Shown piece after piece: positions 25,269 to 35,314 of a stretch of 64,000 nt of DNA. Source of the DNA: [Bacillus] enclensis (GTDB lineage: Bacteria; Bacillota; Bacilli; Bacillales; Bacillaceae_B); assembly GCF_001456935.1 (NCBI RefSeq), contig NZ_KQ758482.1:662249-726248 (forward strand), given 5' to 3'. The notes beneath the pieces are model-generated. The model did not search any database. It saw only the letters and a program-made list of their open reading frames with translations, and was not told the origin of the DNA. A program made the position numbers and the translations under genes. Position 1 is the stretch's first letter; each line of letters begins with the position of its first letter.

Positions 25269-26819
25269 GTGAAAGAAAAACTAAAGTCATTCGGTGTACC
25301 TTTATTAATCATGCTTCTGCTGATTGGTGCGCTATTTATCCACCAGTTACTGGAGGTCAAGAAACAGCCTCAGCCTGATTGGAGCCGTTCGGTACCGCTT
25401 GGTTTCACTTCTGAAGAACGCCCGCAGGCATTCTTCAATGATGATACCCTTTTCCTGACTGACAACGGAAAAGTACATGGGCTGAAATTCGATGAACAAC
25501 TGAATCTCCAGGAAGATTCTGCAGTGAATACAAAAATTACAAGGGGAAATCCTTTCTGGACTGATGGATCCGTCTTCATCCAAAAGAAATCAGACCGTCT
25601 GGTTGCAACTGAAAATAATAAAGATACCGTCATCACGCAAGAAGTGGACGGCATTAGCACTGGAAAGGAACGGGTATATTATTGGAGTAAGAATGAGCTT
25701 TTTTCATTGAATACAGCTGATTTATCCTATAACAAGATACACACGTTCCCAAAAGATATAATGGAGATTTATCAAGGGGATAATGGCAGCGCGATTGTAC
25801 AGGTTCATCAAAATGATGCGAATGCTGTTCTACAGTATATGGATGAAAACGAACAAATAGTAGGGGATCCTTTTGCATCGGTCAAAATCTCGACTAATCA
25901 ACACATTGACGGTTTGACCTATGGGGTGAAGGATGACAAGATGACCATCCTTTACAATGAACAGATGAGGGCTCAGGGTGCTTTAAGTTACAAGATATTA
26001 AAGCTGCAATCCCCACTTCAGGAAATTGGAACAAAGACACTCAAACCTGAAACCCTTTCATTTTTAAACGTTGATTCCGGAGAGAAGCTTCAAGGACCCC
26101 GATCTGCTAAATTGGTGACCATTGAAGGCAAGCCCTCTGTGTTATTCACTTCAGAAGGCCACAAAGCCAGCGATCAAAACTCGGTACGTGTATACCTGGC
26201 TCCCCTAGAAGATGAATCACAACTTGATGCAAAAACAATCGGCACCACCAAACATTATTCTTACCTGCCTTTCCAGTTAAACTCGAACAGCATTGCCTGG
26301 CTGGATTACGGCGGGGATACGTATGAATTATTCGGTGCATCTAAAGACCCGACAATGATTTCGGCAAGCGTCGAACTGAATAAAAGGAGTGTTAAGGAGG
26401 CTGTGAATAACACTGTAATGATGATTTTCAGCAGTGTCATAACGATCCTGATTTCCTTCTATTGGGTGCTGCCATCTTTGTTCCTGTTGATCGTTTTATA
26501 TATGATCAAGCCCAACATCTTTGAAAAAGACGGCATTAACTGGGTCGAATATGCTTCTATCCTGATCTTTTTGATCATGCCCCTTACATTCATGGGCAAG
26601 GCATTGAATGGATATTTTTATTTTGCAGCCCCGGAATACCTCACCTTTACCGGGAGCGGATATGTAGGTGTCACGGTCATCAGTCTGTTGACCGCTCTTA
26701 TTTGGAAGTTTGGACGAAATCCTGACTGGGGTACGTTCGGTGGAGTCTTTTATTTCATGGGGGTATATATCCTTCTCTATGTCTCTTCGTTCGGTCCATA
26801 TGTCTTCAATTTATTTTGA
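25269..26819 (+). CDS. Membrane-anchored protein with extracellular domain, function unknown
   Basis: A 516-residue protein: one N-terminal span (about residues 7-26), a long beta-rich extracytoplasmic region (30-375) with repeating blade-like segments (RVYYWSKNELFSL, PSVLFTSEG, SIAWLDYGG), then four C-terminal spans. The middle part looks like a beta-propeller. I do not recognise the family. The start is GTG at 25269, 6 bases after AGGGGG; an extended -10 (TGGTAAAAT) ends at 25219. The gene is monocistronic. Confidence 0.65.
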   Translation: MKEKLKSFGVPLLIMLLLIGALFIHQLLEVKKQPQPDWSRSVPLGFTSEERPQAFFNDDTLFLTDNGKVHGLKFDEQLNLQEDSAVNTKITRGNPFWTDGSVFIQKKSDRLVATENNKDTVITQEVDGISTGKERVYYWSKNELFSLNTADLSYNKIHTFPKDIMEIYQGDNGSAIVQVHQNDANAVLQYMDENEQIVGDPFASVKISTNQHIDGLTYGVKDDKMTILYNEQMRAQGALSYKILKLQSPLQEIGTKTLKPETLSFLNVDSGEKLQGPRSAKLVTIEGKPSVLFTSEGHKASDQNSVRVYLAPLEDESQLDAKTIGTTKHYSYLPFQLNSNSIAWLDYGGDTYELFGASKDPTMISASVELNKRSVKEAVNNTVMMIFSSVITILISFYWVLPSLFLLIVLYMIKPNIFEKDGINWVEYASILIFLIMPLTFMGKALNGYFYFAAPEYLTFTGSGYVGVTVISLLTALIWKFGRNPDWGTFGGVFYFMGVYILLYVSSFGPYVFNLF

Positions 26820-26841
26820 TTAATCGCTGCAATAAAAATTT

Positions 26842-27284
26842 AAGAGGCTGGGACATAACTTAATATCCCATGTCTAAAGACGAACAATATAGAGTGGACT
26901 CTAAACAACGCTAATGATTTCCGTGCAAGACTTCGCTTTCCGCGGGTAGCCCGTGAGCCTCCTCGGAGCTAAAGGTCCTGCGGGGTCTCACTTGTCTAGC
27001 TGCAGGGCTTAGAGGCACATGTCATAAGTCAAACCGACCACGAAGGCATAGAACGCCTTCGTGGCCGATTCGTCTTATGCCACACGCCTCTGAGCAAAGC
27101 CCTTCCGCTTTTCTTATAAGCTACTCTTCCCGCAGGAGTCTTCGTCTTGCACTCCAATCACCCGCTGAATGAGCTAAACCCTAAATGAGCAATGAAAAAA
27201 TTAAAAACCCGAACTAATTTGCCTTATCTCAGCCAAATTAGTTCGGGTTTTACTTAGACTAAATCACTTTTGTCCTAGCCTCTT
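26842..27284. repeat. Composite modular repeat, copy C (full-length, inner module inverted)
   Basis: It fills the whole 466-base gap before the PAP2 gene. The terminal inverted repeats are clear: AAGAGGCTGGGACA at 26842-26855 versus the complement of TGTCCTAGCCTCTT at 27271-27284. The core is 26915-27167, the inner module about 26998-27115 (hairpin 27011-27091) in the opposite orientation to copies A and D, and the terminator hairpin 27205-27250. Confidence 0.88.
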
Positions 27285-27285
27285 T

Positions 27286-27954
27286 TCATTCATCTATATA
27301 CTTCCAATCACTGCGTTTGTAGAAATAGATATAGACGGACATGCAAAGTGTGAGCCAGGCTCCCCCGGCTGTAAATCCTGCGATGATGTCACTGGGATAG
27401 TGCACGCCGAGATAAACCCTGCTCAGTCCGATCGATATAATCAATAGTGATAGGAAGACTACACAGATCCATTTATACAAGCGTTTATCCAAGGCGCGGA
27501 ACAGCATAAATGCCGCGGCACCGTAAAAAATGAACGATCCCATTGAATGTCCGCTCGGAAAGCTGTATCCTCCCTGCTCAATCAGTGCTTCTATATCAGG
27601 CCGGTCCCGTTTGAATATCCACTTCAGCAGCCAATTGAAAGCCGCTCCAAGGCCGACAGTCAAAGCTACAAATAAAGCCAGAGGATATTTTTTCATGAAT
27701 AACAAGACAATGACAATACCGACTGTACATATGCTCAGCCATTTCACCCCGCCTAAAAACGTGATGGATGTCATCAATGTCGTCAGCTTTGGTGAAATGA
27801 AAGAATGGACGATATCGAAGACACCGTTGTCGAAACCGGCAATTTCGTTCTCCTTCCACTCTTCCAGGATCGAAACGAATCCCCAGGTAAATATACTTAA
27901 ACAGATCAACGAAATGATAAAAAATACTGCTTTTTTCTTCTGCCTTTCCTCCAC
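27286..27954 (-). CDS. PAP2-family membrane phosphatase
   Basis: This 222-residue protein with six spans carries all three PAP2 motifs: KWIFKRDRP, YSFPSGHSMGS and SRVYLGVHYPSDIIAG, with the catalytic histidines present. Such enzymes dephosphorylate phosphatidylglycerol phosphate, undecaprenyl diphosphate or phosphatidate. The start is GTG, 7 bases after AGGAG. It lies 28 bases after ku and is probably cotranscribed with it. Confidence 0.88.
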   Translation of the reverse strand: MEERQKKKAVFFIISLICLSIFTWGFVSILEEWKENEIAGFDNGVFDIVHSFISPKLTTLMTSITFLGGVKWLSICTVGIVIVLLFMKKYPLALFVALTVGLGAAFNWLLKWIFKRDRPDIEALIEQGGYSFPSGHSMGSFIFYGAAAFMLFRALDKRLYKWICVVFLSLLIISIGLSRVYLGVHYPSDIIAGFTAGGAWLTLCMSVYIYFYKRSDWKYIDE

Positions 27955-27982
27955 CTAATATCTCCTGCCCTTTTACTGATAA

Positions 27983-28846
27983 TTATTGTGCTTTTTTCTT
28001 TGTAGTTGTTGCTTTCTTTTTTGCGGGTTTCTTTTTTTCTGTCTTCTTCTTTTCTTTCTTTTCCTGTTTATCCGGCTTCGTTGAATCGATTGATGCCTGC
28101 AGTGCTGCCATCAAATCTGTCACATTTTCTCTTGGAGCTTTCTCCTTGGCGGTTACAACCTTTTCCCCTGTCTGCTTCGATTCGATCAGCTGACTAAGCC
28201 TTTCACGGTATTCATCGTGGTAGTTTTCAGGCTGAAACTCGGCAGTCAGTTGTTCGATCAGCATGGTTGCGGTCTCCAATTCCTTTTCTGAAATGTCATC
28301 GTTCTCGGGTACATTCGGAACGTCTTTCGAGGGTCTTACTTCATCAGGATAATGAATCGTTTCCATCACAAGTGTATTATTATAAACCCTTACTACGGAC
28401 AACTGCTCTTTCGATCTCATCGTAATTTTGGCAATCCCGACTTTCCCTGAAGTCACCAATGCTTTCCTGAGAAGTGAATAAGCCTTTTTCCCGCCGTCAT
28501 TAGGGGAAACGAAATAACTTCTGTCATAGAAGATCGGATCGATTTCGTCAATTTTAATAAAATCCAATATCTCAACAGCCTTTTCGTCATTTGCTTCTTT
28601 TATTGCATTCAGCTCGTCCTCTTCCAATACTACAAATTTTCCTTTTGTCACCTCATACCCTTTTACAATGTCTTTATTATCGATTTCCTTATCACAGACC
28701 GGGCAGACTTTTTCATATTTGATGGGTGTGTGGCATTCTTTATGAAGAGATCGGAGTTTAACATCCCGGTCCTCGGTTGCGGAATGCAATTTGATCGGGA
28801 TGTTCACCAACCCGAAACTGATGGAACCTTTCCAAACTGTATGCAT
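27983..28846 (-). CDS. ku: DNA end-binding protein Ku
   Basis: A 287-residue bacterial Ku with MHTVWKGSISFGLVNIPIKL at the start, a CPVC pair near residues 47-50, the central ring-forming beta-barrel domain and a lysine-rich C-terminal tail (KKTEKKKPAKKK). It binds DNA ends and recruits LigD for non-homologous end joining, important for dry or heat-damaged spores. It is divergent from ligD across a 140-base promoter region. Confidence 0.96.
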   Translation of the reverse strand: MHTVWKGSISFGLVNIPIKLHSATEDRDVKLRSLHKECHTPIKYEKVCPVCDKEIDNKDIVKGYEVTKGKFVVLEEDELNAIKEANDEKAVEILDFIKIDEIDPIFYDRSYFVSPNDGGKKAYSLLRKALVTSGKVGIAKITMRSKEQLSVVRVYNNTLVMETIHYPDEVRPSKDVPNVPENDDISEKELETATMLIEQLTAEFQPENYHDEYRERLSQLIESKQTGEKVVTAKEKAPRENVTDLMAALQASIDSTKPDKQEKKEKKKTEKKKPAKKKATTTKKKAQ

Positions 28847-28986
28847 TACAATACCCTCCTTTATATATAGTAAATCCTGTTAGCTTTATCTTTTAATTAC
28901 TTTCAGTGCTTCATTCACTAAAACATCTGGAAATAATCTGCGGGTTTACCGGCAACACTAAACAAAAACATTCAAGGAGATGCCTA

Positions 28987-30825
28987 ATGAGACCGATGCT
29001 GCCGACTCTCACCACTGAAGCTCCGAACAAAGGTAAATGGAACTATGAAGTAAAATATGATGGATTCAGAGGGATTTTAAAAATTGATGCTTCAGGCGTC
29101 ATTTCACTCACCAGCAGGAACAACAAAGATTTACTGCCTCATTTCCCCGAAATAAAAGCATACATAACGGATTTGCTTCAAACAGCTTCCCTTTCCCTCC
29201 CACTCGTTCTGGATGGTGAGGTGGCCATTCTGCGTTCTGCGTATTGCAGTGAGTTCTTTGAATTGCAGATCAGGGGAAGGATGAAGAACAATCAAAAAGT
29301 CAAAGAGGCAGCAGCCGCAAGACCGGTCAAATTCTTAGCGTTCGACCTATTGCGAAGCGGGAATGAACGATGGCAGGATTCTCCCTATAAGGAACGGAAA
29401 GAGGCGCTAAAGAAACTTTTTACAGTTGAAGGCATCCCCATTATTCCAGATCCTGCAAACCCGGCTGCCTTGCAGATGATTCCCTCTTATAAAGAGTGGA
29501 ATAAAGTATGGGGGGGAGTCGTAAAAGAAGAAGGTGAAGGGGTAGTTGCAAAACTGGTGGACAGCAATTGGGAAGAAGGAAAACGGAGTCCGGCATGGCT
29601 GAAAATAAAAAACTGGAAAAAATGCTTATGTTTTATCACTTCGGTCGATGTATCCAATGATTATTTTCACATAGGCGTATTTGAAGGAAAAGAAATTAAG
29701 AAAATCGGATTGTTTCATTTTGGTATTTCACCCGATGAGAAAAGGACGCTGAAAGAAATCATCAAAGCAAATCATTCGCTCAAAGAGGACAGTCATTATT
29801 ATATCGACCCGTCTATCTGCGTTGAGGTTCTCTATCTGAATTGGCATGAAAATCAATTAAGGGAGCCGCATTTCAAACAGTTCATGTTCTCAACCCGGCC
29901 AGAAGAGTGTACGATGGAAAGATTTTTACTGGATGAAGCAAGCCTTCCCCAAAACGTAGACATCACGCACCCGGACAAGCCTCTTTGGGAAGAACCTCCT
30001 GTTACCAAGTTAGATTTTATCCGGTACCTTCGCCGGGTTTCAGCTGTCATGCTTCCTTTCCTGGATAACCGGCCATTGACGTGTATCCGCTACCCCCATG
30101 GGATGTATGGAGACTCTTTTTATCAAAAAAATGTCCCTGAATATGCTCCTGAATATGTAGAGACTTATGGACAGGATGGGATTGAATATATCATCTGCAA
30201 TGGCTTGGAGACTCTTATTTGGCTTGGAAACCAGCTGGCACTGGAATTTCACGTCCCTTTTCAGAAAGCGGGGCAAGGAGATGTCAATGAGATTGTCTTT
30301 GACTTAGATCCCCCAAGCAGGGCGGAGTTTTCTCTCGCGGTGAAGGCAGCCCTTGTCATGAAAGATTTGTTTGAGGGACTGAACTTAAGGAGCTTTGTTA
30401 AAACTTCAGGAAACAAAGGCCTTCAGGTCTATATTCCGCTGCCCCGGGGTTATTCATGGAAAGACACTGGGGTTTTCACGGAATTCATTGCTCATTACCT
30501 TGTATCCAATTATCCTGATGATTTCACAATCGAGAGGTTAAAAAAGAACAGGAAAGGCCGGCTGTACGTGGATTACATTCAGCATGCTGAAGGAAAAACG
30601 ATCATCGCTCCTTACTCATTGAGAGGGAACGACAAAGCCCTGGTGGCTGCACCACTCTGGTGGCATGAAGTAAATGAAGAGCTGACTCCTGAGAAGTTTA
30701 CCATGAAGGAAGTGTTAAAGCGGTTAACAAAGCTCGGCTGTCCCTTCCGCGAGTTCGACCATGCCAAGGCTCAGCAGCCCTTTAATGATGTGATCACATT
30801 CCTGAATGGAAACGCCAAAAAGTAA
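28987..30825 (+). CDS. ligD: Multifunctional DNA ligase LigD (ligase-polymerase)
   Basis: The 612-residue protein has an N-terminal ATP-dependent ligase domain with the adenylation lysine in KYDGFR (Lys23), GEVAILR and the EGVVAKL motif. A C-terminal primase-like polymerase domain carries FDLDPPS and SGNKGLQVYIPL. It lacks the nuclease domain found in Pseudomonas LigD and matches the length of the Bacillus subtilis enzyme. The start ATG at 28987 follows AAGGAG; an earlier reading from 28906 lacks one. Confidence 0.95.
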   Translation: MRPMLPTLTTEAPNKGKWNYEVKYDGFRGILKIDASGVISLTSRNNKDLLPHFPEIKAYITDLLQTASLSLPLVLDGEVAILRSAYCSEFFELQIRGRMKNNQKVKEAAAARPVKFLAFDLLRSGNERWQDSPYKERKEALKKLFTVEGIPIIPDPANPAALQMIPSYKEWNKVWGGVVKEEGEGVVAKLVDSNWEEGKRSPAWLKIKNWKKCLCFITSVDVSNDYFHIGVFEGKEIKKIGLFHFGISPDEKRTLKEIIKANHSLKEDSHYYIDPSICVEVLYLNWHENQLREPHFKQFMFSTRPEECTMERFLLDEASLPQNVDITHPDKPLWEEPPVTKLDFIRYLRRVSAVMLPFLDNRPLTCIRYPHGMYGDSFYQKNVPEYAPEYVETYGQDGIEYIICNGLETLIWLGNQLALEFHVPFQKAGQGDVNEIVFDLDPPSRAEFSLAVKAALVMKDLFEGLNLRSFVKTSGNKGLQVYIPLPRGYSWKDTGVFTEFIAHYLVSNYPDDFTIERLKKNRKGRLYVDYIQHAEGKTIIAPYSLRGNDKALVAAPLWWHEVNEELTPEKFTMKEVLKRLTKLGCPFREFDHAKAQQPFNDVITFLNGNAKK

Positions 30826-30848
30826 GCCTGGACAAATGTGTCCAGGCT
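30825..30848. terminator. Terminator between convergent ligD and dapF
   Basis: AGCCTGGACA (30825-30834) pairs with TGTCCAGGCT (30839-30848). The T-run is better on the reverse strand (TTACTTTTTGG). The stem overlaps the ligD stop. Confidence 0.72.
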
Positions 30849-30855
30849 CACTTCT

Positions 30856-31851
30856 TTATGCATTTGTAAATATCTTACGATCGACGACTTTTTTGGCGTG
30901 ATCTTGGAGAAGTCCATAGGCCGCTTCTTCATTAAGATCGGTTTGTGATAATATCTCGAAGTTTTCCGGCTCCGATAAGGTTAATTGGAGTTCAGCTTCG
31001 AATAGATAGGTGGCATTACCGATTAATTCCATGAAGTACTCACCGGTATCTTTACGATTCACCACCACCCGTACCTTTCCGCCGTTATTAAAAACATCGA
31101 TTTCTTCGCCAGGTTCATTAAGGCCGAGCAGGCATGTGACCAGACTTGAGGCGGACATTGCTGTACCGCACGCATTTGTGAAACCTACCCCTCTTTCAAA
31201 TGTACGGACATAGATGGACCCTTTTTCAATCTCGTGAACAAAACTTACATTCACCCCGTCCGGAAACAGATTGTTTGGACCGTTGACCGTTTCTGAAATC
31301 TGTTTCTGTTCATTTGATATGATACTGCCTGCCTTCACCATACTGATTAGATGCGGGTTCGGAACAGCCAGTACCGTAAATTGGAGGCGATCGGATATTT
31401 CAGGGATCTTTTGATCGATCACTTGCGAATGTTCCATATTCATCGGTACTTTATCCAGATCGAAATAAACCGGTGAAATTTCCACATTATAAGTGGGGAT
31501 GTCGTCATAGATGCTGGGTGCTGATGCAACTTTCAAATCAGCCTTCATCGTTTCAATGACGATTGAATCCCTGCCTGTTAATTCACACACATACCTTCCA
31601 ACGCACCTCAGTCCATTACCGCACATGGAAGCTTCGGAACCGTCTGCATTAAAGACCCTCATGACAGCATCGCACCGCTTGCTCTCAAGTACGAACAGGA
31701 TCCCATCAGCACCAATCCCTTTTTGTCGGTCACATAACGACAATGCCAAGTTCTGTCTTTCCTCTTCTGTAAAAGTGCAGGGATTGGATAGTTCATCAAT
31801 CAATAAAAAGTCATTCCCGGAACCATGGCATTTAAGTACATTTAGTTTCAT
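30856..31851 (-). CDS. dapF: Diaminopimelate epimerase (long form)
   Basis: This 331-residue protein contains KCHGSGNDF at the start, the catalytic-cysteine motif MCGNGLRC (about residues 75-82) and FERGVGFTNACGTA (second cysteine). It converts LL- to meso-diaminopimelate for lysine and peptidoglycan. It is about 45 residues longer than usual at the C-terminus, and the second motif reads ACGTAMS instead of ACGTGA. It may therefore be a divergent form or a related epimerase. The start ATG at 31851 is 7 bases after GGGGGG. Confidence 0.85.
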   Translation of the reverse strand: MKLNVLKCHGSGNDFLLIDELSNPCTFTEEERQNLALSLCDRQKGIGADGILFVLESKRCDAVMRVFNADGSEASMCGNGLRCVGRYVCELTGRDSIVIETMKADLKVASAPSIYDDIPTYNVEISPVYFDLDKVPMNMEHSQVIDQKIPEISDRLQFTVLAVPNPHLISMVKAGSIISNEQKQISETVNGPNNLFPDGVNVSFVHEIEKGSIYVRTFERGVGFTNACGTAMSASSLVTCLLGLNEPGEEIDVFNNGGKVRVVVNRKDTGEYFMELIGNATYLFEAELQLTLSEPENFEILSQTDLNEEAAYGLLQDHAKKVVDRKIFTNA

Positions 31852-32085
31852 CTCGAAGCCCCCCGTTACTTGCAATCTGCCAAACTATTCATTATCATTT
31901 GGATAAGTCCAGAATCCGAAGGGAAATCCTTTGTAATCAACAGCCGGCAGCGATTTTTAAAATAATTTATACTAAGCTTGCCACAAACGAATACATTTGG
32001 CAACGCACTGTTCAATTCTTTATCAGTTTACTAAGTTGAATGCTCAAATGTGAAACGGAAAGATTATGAGCGGGGTGTAAGTGAC

Positions 32086-32379
32086 ATGGAGGAATTACAA
32101 TTCAGATTTCAAGTGAAGCAGGTAAGTGATGCCGGGGATGAGTATGACTCCCTCGACGTTCTTACCTTCTGCAGGATCTTCAACGAAAAAAAAGACCTTC
32201 TTCATGAAGGCCTTTTCAGGGTCAGATTTAATTCAATGGGCATATACCCGTTTCCTGCTGACATCGCGAAGCAAGTCAGCTCAAGAAAAATCCAGCGACT
32301 CCTGCTTATGGAGTTAAAGCGTTATATCAAACCGCAGAGGAAATTCCTGAAGCCGGGCACTTATAAATCTGTATGGTGA
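32086..32379 (+). CDS. Small cytoplasmic protein, function unknown
   Basis: The 97-residue basic protein opens MEELQFRFQVKQV and contains LFRVRFNSMGIYPFP followed by a basic helix. I do not recognise it. The start ATG at 32086 is 8 bases after GGGGTG; the upstream in-frame Met has no ribosome site. It is convergent with the EAL/HDOD gene, whose stop is only 4 bases away. Confidence 0.6.
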   Translation: MEELQFRFQVKQVSDAGDEYDSLDVLTFCRIFNEKKDLLHEGLFRVRFNSMGIYPFPADIAKQVSSRKIQRLLLMELKRYIKPQRKFLKPGTYKSVW

Positions 32380-32383
32380 GTAC

Positions 32384-33625
32384 TTAATGGGTAAGTTCAT
32401 GTGTAAGCAGCTCTTCTGCCCAATGGCATGCCTGCTGATAGCTTTCTGAAATTTCCTGCTGTGTCAGATTTAACTCAGCCATTTTTCCATCAAGGTCCTT
32501 CCATTCAGCCTTCTCGACAGAAATGACCAATTCAAGCATATCCTTCAACTCATTGGAGTTTCCTATCAATGCATCGCATATTTCATCGTTCAATGGCAAA
32601 TCCTCCAGGATCTTCTTCATCGGAACAGACAGGATGGCATCCATTAGGGAGAACATCCCGGTCAGAAAATAGCTTGACGCATTGACTTTTCCAGTTAACT
32701 TCTTTGCTGTGAGCTCACACATCTTTGCCCTTATCAGGCATAAGGATATCACCTCATTCTTCATCTTTTCCTTATGCGTTGCCTGTTCCCTGACTGCCAG
32801 GACATATATCCACCGTTTTATTTCCATCAAACCAAGCAGTACAATCGCCTGCCGTATAGAATGAATTTTATGCTTCGGTCTGTAAGCAGGTGAATTGATC
32901 AATTTCAACAGTTTATAAGAAAGCGAGAGATCCTGTTCGATCAGGCCGCTGATGACATCAATGCTTGGTTCTGCCATCTCCAGGCTCTGAATGATGGAAT
33001 AGTAGGAATGAAAATATACCGGAACATCATGTGATGCGATGACCTTCGGTTTGCTGAAAAAGTACCCTTGGAAGTAATGATATCCCCTTTCCCTTGCCTC
33101 CCGGTACTGCTGCTCGGTTTCCAATTTTTCCGCGATCAGCTTATAACCAAGAAGCGGAGACAACACTTCAATCCTTCTTCTCATCTCCCCGGTTGTTGCA
33201 AGAAAATCGACCTTTACATAGTCAGCTGCCTTCATAAGCGCCTTGCAATAAGGATTCGATTCATTAAAGATAAAATCATCCAATGCAATCTTGTATCCCA
33301 GTCTTTTAAGTTCCAGACAGATGTCCACTACATTCCTGCTCGGTTCTACCGATTCCAGAATCTCCACCACAATCTGACTTGGATTAAAATATGTAGGTAC
33401 TTTTAAATTCAATAGATTTTCAGTGAAATTGATAAAACATGGTTTACCTGAGGACAATGAATCTATCCCTATGTTCAGGAAACTGTTAATGATGACATCG
33501 GCTGTTGCTGTATCCCCATCTATATCAGGAAACAAATTCATTTGACTTTGTCTATATAGAAGCTCGTAGGCTGCCTTTTCCTCATTCACATCAAAAATAG
33601 GCTGCCTCGCCACAAACACTTCCAT
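32384..33625 (-). CDS. EAL-HDOD signalling protein (YuxH-like), EAL degenerate
   Basis: This 413-residue protein opens MEVFVARQPIFDV and has an EAL-like N-terminal half (residues 1-200) and an HDOD C-terminal half. The signature E-A-L position reads YELLYR, and metal-binding motifs such as the DDFGTG equivalent are altered (LDDFIFNE), so c-di-GMP hydrolysis is unlikely. HDOD proteins usually act as adaptors in signalling or motility. The start ATG at 33625 has AGGGG 8 bases upstream; a GTG at 33634 is too close to it. Confidence 0.85.
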   Translation of the reverse strand: MEVFVARQPIFDVNEEKAAYELLYRQSQMNLFPDIDGDTATADVIINSFLNIGIDSLSSGKPCFINFTENLLNLKVPTYFNPSQIVVEILESVEPSRNVVDICLELKRLGYKIALDDFIFNESNPYCKALMKAADYVKVDFLATTGEMRRRIEVLSPLLGYKLIAEKLETEQQYREARERGYHYFQGYFFSKPKVIASHDVPVYFHSYYSIIQSLEMAEPSIDVISGLIEQDLSLSYKLLKLINSPAYRPKHKIHSIRQAIVLLGLMEIKRWIYVLAVREQATHKEKMKNEVISLCLIRAKMCELTAKKLTGKVNASSYFLTGMFSLMDAILSVPMKKILEDLPLNDEICDALIGNSNELKDMLELVISVEKAEWKDLDGKMAELNLTQQEISESYQQACHWAEELLTHELTH

Positions 33626-33800
33626 TTTTTCCACCCCTGCCCTTTAACCATACAGGACCAATATATGTAATAAAAATGGTCATTTTGATATATTTTTTCT
33701 TCATAGTATCAAGAAAATCGTGGAAAGTCTACATCATTTGTATATTTATGGGTTTATTGCAGTTCCTTTGTCATATTGAGTATCTTTCGGTATTATCGGG

Positions 33801-33835
33801 AAAAAAAGAGACGGCAGGATGCCGTCTCTTTTTTT
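33801..33835 (-). terminator. Terminator after the NCS2 permease
   Basis: A 16-bp stem with an AGAGACGGCA core (33801-33816 with 33820-33835), and T-run, sits directly after the permease stop on the reverse strand. Confidence 0.9.
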
Positions 33836-33844
33836 GGTAATCTA

Positions 33845-35134
33845 TCAATGTATAGAATGAACAAAGAAGTTCATCAGGAATAACCCGGCAATGATGTAAA
33901 GTGGGATGGATACTTCCCTTGCTTTACCGGTAGCCATTTTTAAGATCGGATACATAATGAATCCGATGGCTATTCCGTCTGCAATGCTATAAGTGAAAGG
34001 AATCATCGCAATGATGAAGATGGCCGGAAATGCTTCCGTCAGATCCCTGAGATCCATATGACGGATATTCTGGATCATCAATCCGCCGATGATAATGAGG
34101 ATCGGAGCGATTGCATGGTCCGGAATCCATTTTAAATAAGGAATGAACAAAACGGATCCAAGGAATAATACCCCTGTCGTCAGAGACGTCAATCCTGTCC
34201 TTCCCCCGGCTGTCATAGCTGCTGCACTTTCAACAGTGGAAACGGTCGGACTCGTTCCGAAGAAGCCCGATGTGAATGCTGAAAAAGCATTTGCCTGGAA
34301 GGCTTTTGGATACTTTTGAGGCTGGCCGATCATGTCTACATGACCGTGGATCAGACCAATATTCTCAAATACCAAAACCATTGTCACTGAGAACACTGCA
34401 ATCCAAAACGGGATTTTCATGATCGAATCAAATGAAATCTGTCCAAATACCTGCCCGTATTCACTCCAGTGAAATGTGCTGCCGGATATGGACGGCTCGA
34501 TTCCAAACAGGAAACCAAGCAATGTACCAAAAGCGATACTCCATAAAAATTGTCCTTTTACGTTGCGGATGAAAAGGAAAATCGTAACCAGAAAGGTGAG
34601 CACGGTAGCTAACACCTTAAGTTCCCCAAAGTCACCGATCGTGATGAGGGCTGAGTCCCCTCTTTGGATCAGACCGCCTTTTTCAAGGCCGATAAACATT
34701 AAAAACATTCCGAGACCGACCGTGATGGCCTCTTTCAATGTTTTTGGGATGGCTTCCGATAATACTTTTGAAAGCTTTGTAAACGCAATAATCATGAAGA
34801 GTATCCCGGAAACAACAACGACAGCTAAAGCTTCCTGCCACATCAAACCAGAAGATTTCACCAGCGTAAATGTAAACATCGCATTGATGCCCATTCCCGG
34901 AACCAGAAGAATTGGCGCATTCGCCCAGAAGGCCATGACCACACACCCGACAAAGGAAGCCAGTATGGTCGCCATGACTGCCCCTTCGAATGGAATTCCA
35001 GCTTCAGAAAGAATGAGTGCATTTACTGCGATAATGTACACAATCGTAAAATAACCGATTGCACCAGCCATTATCTCCTGCTTGAACGAGGTACCATGAT
35101 CCTTTAACTGAAAAATACCTTTACGTTCCTTCAT
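33845..35134 (-). CDS. NCS2-family purine permease (AzgA/PbuG-like)
   Basis: A 429-residue protein with about 13 spans and AzgA-branch features: QEIMAGAIGYFTIVYIIAVN near the start, LVPGMGINAMFTF, and GLEKGGL. Relatives take up hypoxanthine, guanine or adenine with protons. The upstream region (35135-35314) shows no purine riboswitch, so regulation is not visible here. It is a single gene with its own terminator. Confidence 0.88.
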   Translation of the reverse strand: MKERKGIFQLKDHGTSFKQEIMAGAIGYFTIVYIIAVNALILSEAGIPFEGAVMATILASFVGCVVMAFWANAPILLVPGMGINAMFTFTLVKSSGLMWQEALAVVVVSGILFMIIAFTKLSKVLSEAIPKTLKEAITVGLGMFLMFIGLEKGGLIQRGDSALITIGDFGELKVLATVLTFLVTIFLFIRNVKGQFLWSIAFGTLLGFLFGIEPSISGSTFHWSEYGQVFGQISFDSIMKIPFWIAVFSVTMVLVFENIGLIHGHVDMIGQPQKYPKAFQANAFSAFTSGFFGTSPTVSTVESAAAMTAGGRTGLTSLTTGVLFLGSVLFIPYLKWIPDHAIAPILIIIGGLMIQNIRHMDLRDLTEAFPAIFIIAMIPFTYSIADGIAIGFIMYPILKMATGKAREVSIPLYIIAGLFLMNFFVHSIH

Positions 35135-35314
35135 ATAATCTTCCTATAAAACTGCCCTCTCCCTACCCGCTCAATCCCCAAAAGGGTGAGCCACAAGATA
35201 TTATTGTAGCAAAAAGGCGGGGGTTTGCCAATAAATACTTTATTCTTTGATGATATCAAGAGAATTGAGATATATAGCTGCTATAAAAAATATTTTTTAC
35301 CTCCCTTCAAATTA

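Noticed and set aside
28847-28986. Sigma-G promoters for ku and ligD
   Set aside because: Forespore control is known in Bacillus subtilis, but I could not place a -35/-10 pair with correct spacing on either strand here.
32384-33625. Active c-di-GMP phosphodiesterase
   Set aside because: The EAL motif and the DDFGTG equivalent are altered, so only an EAL-like fold is claimed.
35135-35314. Purine riboswitch upstream of the NCS2 permease
   Set aside because: I looked for the conserved purine-aptamer core and paired loops on the reverse strand and could not find them.
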